Source of the DNA: Huiozyma naganishii CBS 8797
Taxonomy: Eukaryota; Ascomycota; Saccharomycetes; Saccharomycetales; Saccharomycetaceae
NCBI RefSeq assembly: GCF_000348985.1
Contig: NC_035931.1
Span: 186,001-250,000, forward strand
DNA length: 64,000 nucleotides
Direction of reading: 5' to 3'
The notes beneath the pieces are model-generated. The model was given only the letters and a program-made list of their open reading frames with translations, did not search any database and was not told the origin of the DNA. How positions within the stretch are numbered: position 1 is the stretch's first letter; every line of letters starts with the position of its first letter. Made by a program: the position numbers and the translations under genes. Shown piece after piece: positions 62,465 through 64,000 of the stretch.

Positions 62465-63469
62465 TTATCTGTGTTTTTTTTCCGTTATCAGCTCTTCCCT
62501 GGAAACAATCCAGCACTTGGCAAAGCCCAGACAACCAGACGCGAGAGACAACACTTCATAGGTACCCTTGGGTAAATGGATGTTCCAGTGGAATAACTCG
62601 GAGGAATTTGCTAGCAGATCGCAAGTCAGACGCGCGATATCGAGCTTGATCAGTCTCTCCTCCCTTTTCAATGCTTCCCGCAAACCCGATGATAATTCTG
62701 CAGACGGGGTCAATTGCTGTTGTGCTTCCCAGTTTGTCTGTAACTGCGCCCAGTTTTTCTTCAAGCCAAGCATAATGTCTGATTCCCACGAAATACACTC
62801 GTGGTCGGAGACAATTTTGAACAGCTTCTCATTTTTCCATATTTTCAGCCTATGCAACGTGTCCAACTCGTCAAAGATACCATAGTAGAGGTCAATAACA
62901 TCTTGCAACGTGGTTTCATTTAGCAATTTTTTTTTATAGTTCCCCAAGTTGACACCGCCTAGCTTCTGAGCAAGCTTGATAACCCTGAACGGAGTCCCAC
63001 CACAACGAATCACGTATCTGAAATTACCTAACTGTCTACTGGCAAAATTAGCTCTAGAGTGCGTCAGAACAGTGGTGAGGAATTTGTCGACCAGCAGCTG
63101 CAACGAAACGACGGGTTTCAGCAGAAGTGAGACAGATTTTAGGTTAGCGATCCGGTGAGGGGAGGACAGGTACAACTTGATCAAATCTAGCAACGCTTTG
63201 ATAATTTTAGCCAATTTGTCCTTACCAGGTAGAGTTCCCATAATATATTTCAAGATGTCAATATATGCGACGGTCCTCCTGGTGCCCATTTTTGTTGCAG
63301 CGATGGACCGCTTGTCCTTATCCAAGTTGCCCATGCTTTCCGTGGACGGACTACCTGACACTTCGGTCGTTTGAACATCAATAGCCCCCTTCCATAGCTC
63401 GCTTAAATGAATTGGTGGGTTTGTACCGCTTGTATGTGCAACATTTTTGTTATCCGCAGAAGTATCCAT
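62465..63469 (-). CDS. PEX25: Peroxisomal membrane protein of the Pex25/Pex27 (Pex11) family
   Basis: 334 residues, shorter than S. cerevisiae Pex25 (394) or Pex27 (376). These Pex11-family proteins govern peroxisome proliferation and size. Family features are DILKYIMGTLPGKDKLAKIIKAL near residue 75, NFASRQLGNFRYVIRCGGTPFR (about 140-160) and a C-terminal hydrophobic helix (YEVLSLASGCLGFAKCW). Neighbours belong both to YPL113C-PEX25 (YPL112C) and to TOA1-PEX27 (YOR194C-YOR193W), so the ancestral order is kept and either ohnolog name is possible. Confidence 0.82.
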   Translation of the reverse strand: MDTSADNKNVAHTSGTNPPIHLSELWKGAIDVQTTEVSGSPSTESMGNLDKDKRSIAATKMGTRRTVAYIDILKYIMGTLPGKDKLAKIIKALLDLIKLYLSSPHRIANLKSVSLLLKPVVSLQLLVDKFLTTVLTHSRANFASRQLGNFRYVIRCGGTPFRVIKLAQKLGGVNLGNYKKKLLNETTLQDVIDLYYGIFDELDTLHRLKIWKNEKLFKIVSDHECISWESDIMLGLKKNWAQLQTNWEAQQQLTPSAELSSGLREALKREERLIKLDIARLTCDLLANSSELFHWNIHLPKGTYEVLSLASGCLGFAKCWIVSREELITEKKHR

Positions 63470-63847
63470 AGTGTCTCTGGGTAGGGCGTGCTGCTCTTTG
63501 TGAACAATCTCTCACTCTTACACATTTAATCAAACTGTTAGAAGAAACTTCATCTTTAATGAGTCTACCTTTGACGGATGTCCCGTCACTTTAGCCTTTT
63601 CGGACACCGTCAAACTCCTATAGACTTGAAATTCCGGTGGAAAAAAAATTGAAAGTATCGACAAAATTCACAGATTGAAGAGGACTTCCAACTTCGACTT
63701 TTCTACTGCGGGAAGTAGTGTGACTCAATTCGAACTGTCGGGCAACAGGACATGCCCTGTTGGTCTGTCATGTAGACGACGGGCAAGAACAGGTCTTCTT
63801 TACAGGTCGGTCATAACAAGCAAAAGACCTGCAAAAAAAAACAAATT
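63470..63847. other. Intergenic, PEX25 upstream to tRNA-Met
   Basis: About 380 bp, including the A-run 63832-63840 that forms the Pol III terminator of the minus-strand tRNA. No gene or LTR was recognised. Confidence 0.5.
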
Positions 63848-63919
63848 TAGCGCCGCTCGGTTTCGATCCGAGGACATCAGGGTTATGAGCCCTGCGCGCT
63901 TCCACTGCGCCACGGCGCT
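63848..63919 (-). tRNA. Initiator tRNA-Met(CAU)
   Basis: 72 nt on the minus strand: AGCGCCG acceptor, the A-box region TGGCGCAGTGG, anticodon loop CTCATAA giving CAU, and a T arm with GGATCGAAACC. The initiator identity is shown by the A1:T72 end pair and by the GATCGAAA T-loop in place of TTCGA, both known eukaryotic initiator features. No intron. A T-run terminator lies just beyond the 3' end. Confidence 0.97.
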
Positions 63920-64000
63920 CGATGTATGGAAAATTTTTGAAAGATAGCTAATGATATAATCTACCTTTTTAGTAAACTCTAACGTATATCAAAATATTTC

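Overview
The window comes from a budding yeast of the Saccharomycetaceae that descends from the whole-genome duplication. The genes are nearly all intron-free and use the standard code. Almost every one can be matched to a Saccharomyces cerevisiae gene, and the order interleaves blocks found on S. cerevisiae chromosomes II, IV, XVI and XV. The fairly high GC content of the coding regions and the mixed gene order suggest a Kazachstania-like species; the genus is inference. It is ordinary nuclear chromosome with two tRNA genes, several decayed Ty retrotransposons and two runs of N.

Layout. 0-14.2 kb: histone H4, DSF2, UGA2, RCR1, GPI18, YRB1 and neutral trehalase (NTH). 14.2-24.6 kb: about 10 kb without a host gene, holding Ty4-like and Ty5/copia-like relics, scattered LTRs, both assembly gaps and an AT-rich block. 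24.6-36.8 kb: RER2, COQ1, RCR2, RAD57, MAF1, SOK1 and IPP1. 37.4-38.9 kb: a second clear Ty4-like gag relic beside tRNA-Thr(AGU). 39-46 kb: APC11, a GRX6/GRX7-type glutaredoxin, SLX5, a spliced CYSTM gene, an unrecognised gene and YPK3. 46.8-63.5 kb: HOS3, BEM3, AIM10, two tandem pyruvate decarboxylase genes, TOA1, a YPL113C-like 2-hydroxyacid dehydrogenase and a PEX25/PEX27-family gene, followed by initiator tRNA-Met.

Main point. Genes on both sides of the Ty-rich gap correspond to genes that in S. cerevisiae lie at the start of the right arms of chromosomes II and IV, just outside CEN2 and CEN4. Here they run outward in both directions from the gap as mirror images, and the ohnologs RCR1 and RCR2 sit on opposite sides, each transcribed outward. 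The simplest reading is that two duplicated arms were joined at or near a centromere, which predicts a centromere or its scar at 14.2-24.6 kb. A perfect CDEI-type octamer beside about 160 bp of roughly 86% AT lies there, but I found no CDEIII. The N gap leaves open a missing piece or a scaffold misjoin.

Other points: a Ty5/copia-like element whose primer-binding site matches the anticodon arm of initiator tRNA-Met (the tRNA itself is at the right end of the window), a single-base frameshift that cuts off the end of the BEM3 RhoGAP domain, and patchy near-identity between the two PDC genes. The host genes are mostly housekeeping: chromatin and transcription (H4, HOS3, TOA1, MAF1), fermentation and carbon metabolism (PDCs, IPP1, NTH, UGA2), isoprenoid and GPI synthesis (RER2, COQ1, GPI18), ubiquitin and SUMO control (APC11, SLX5), DNA repair (RAD57) and polarity/TOR signalling (BEM3, YPK3).
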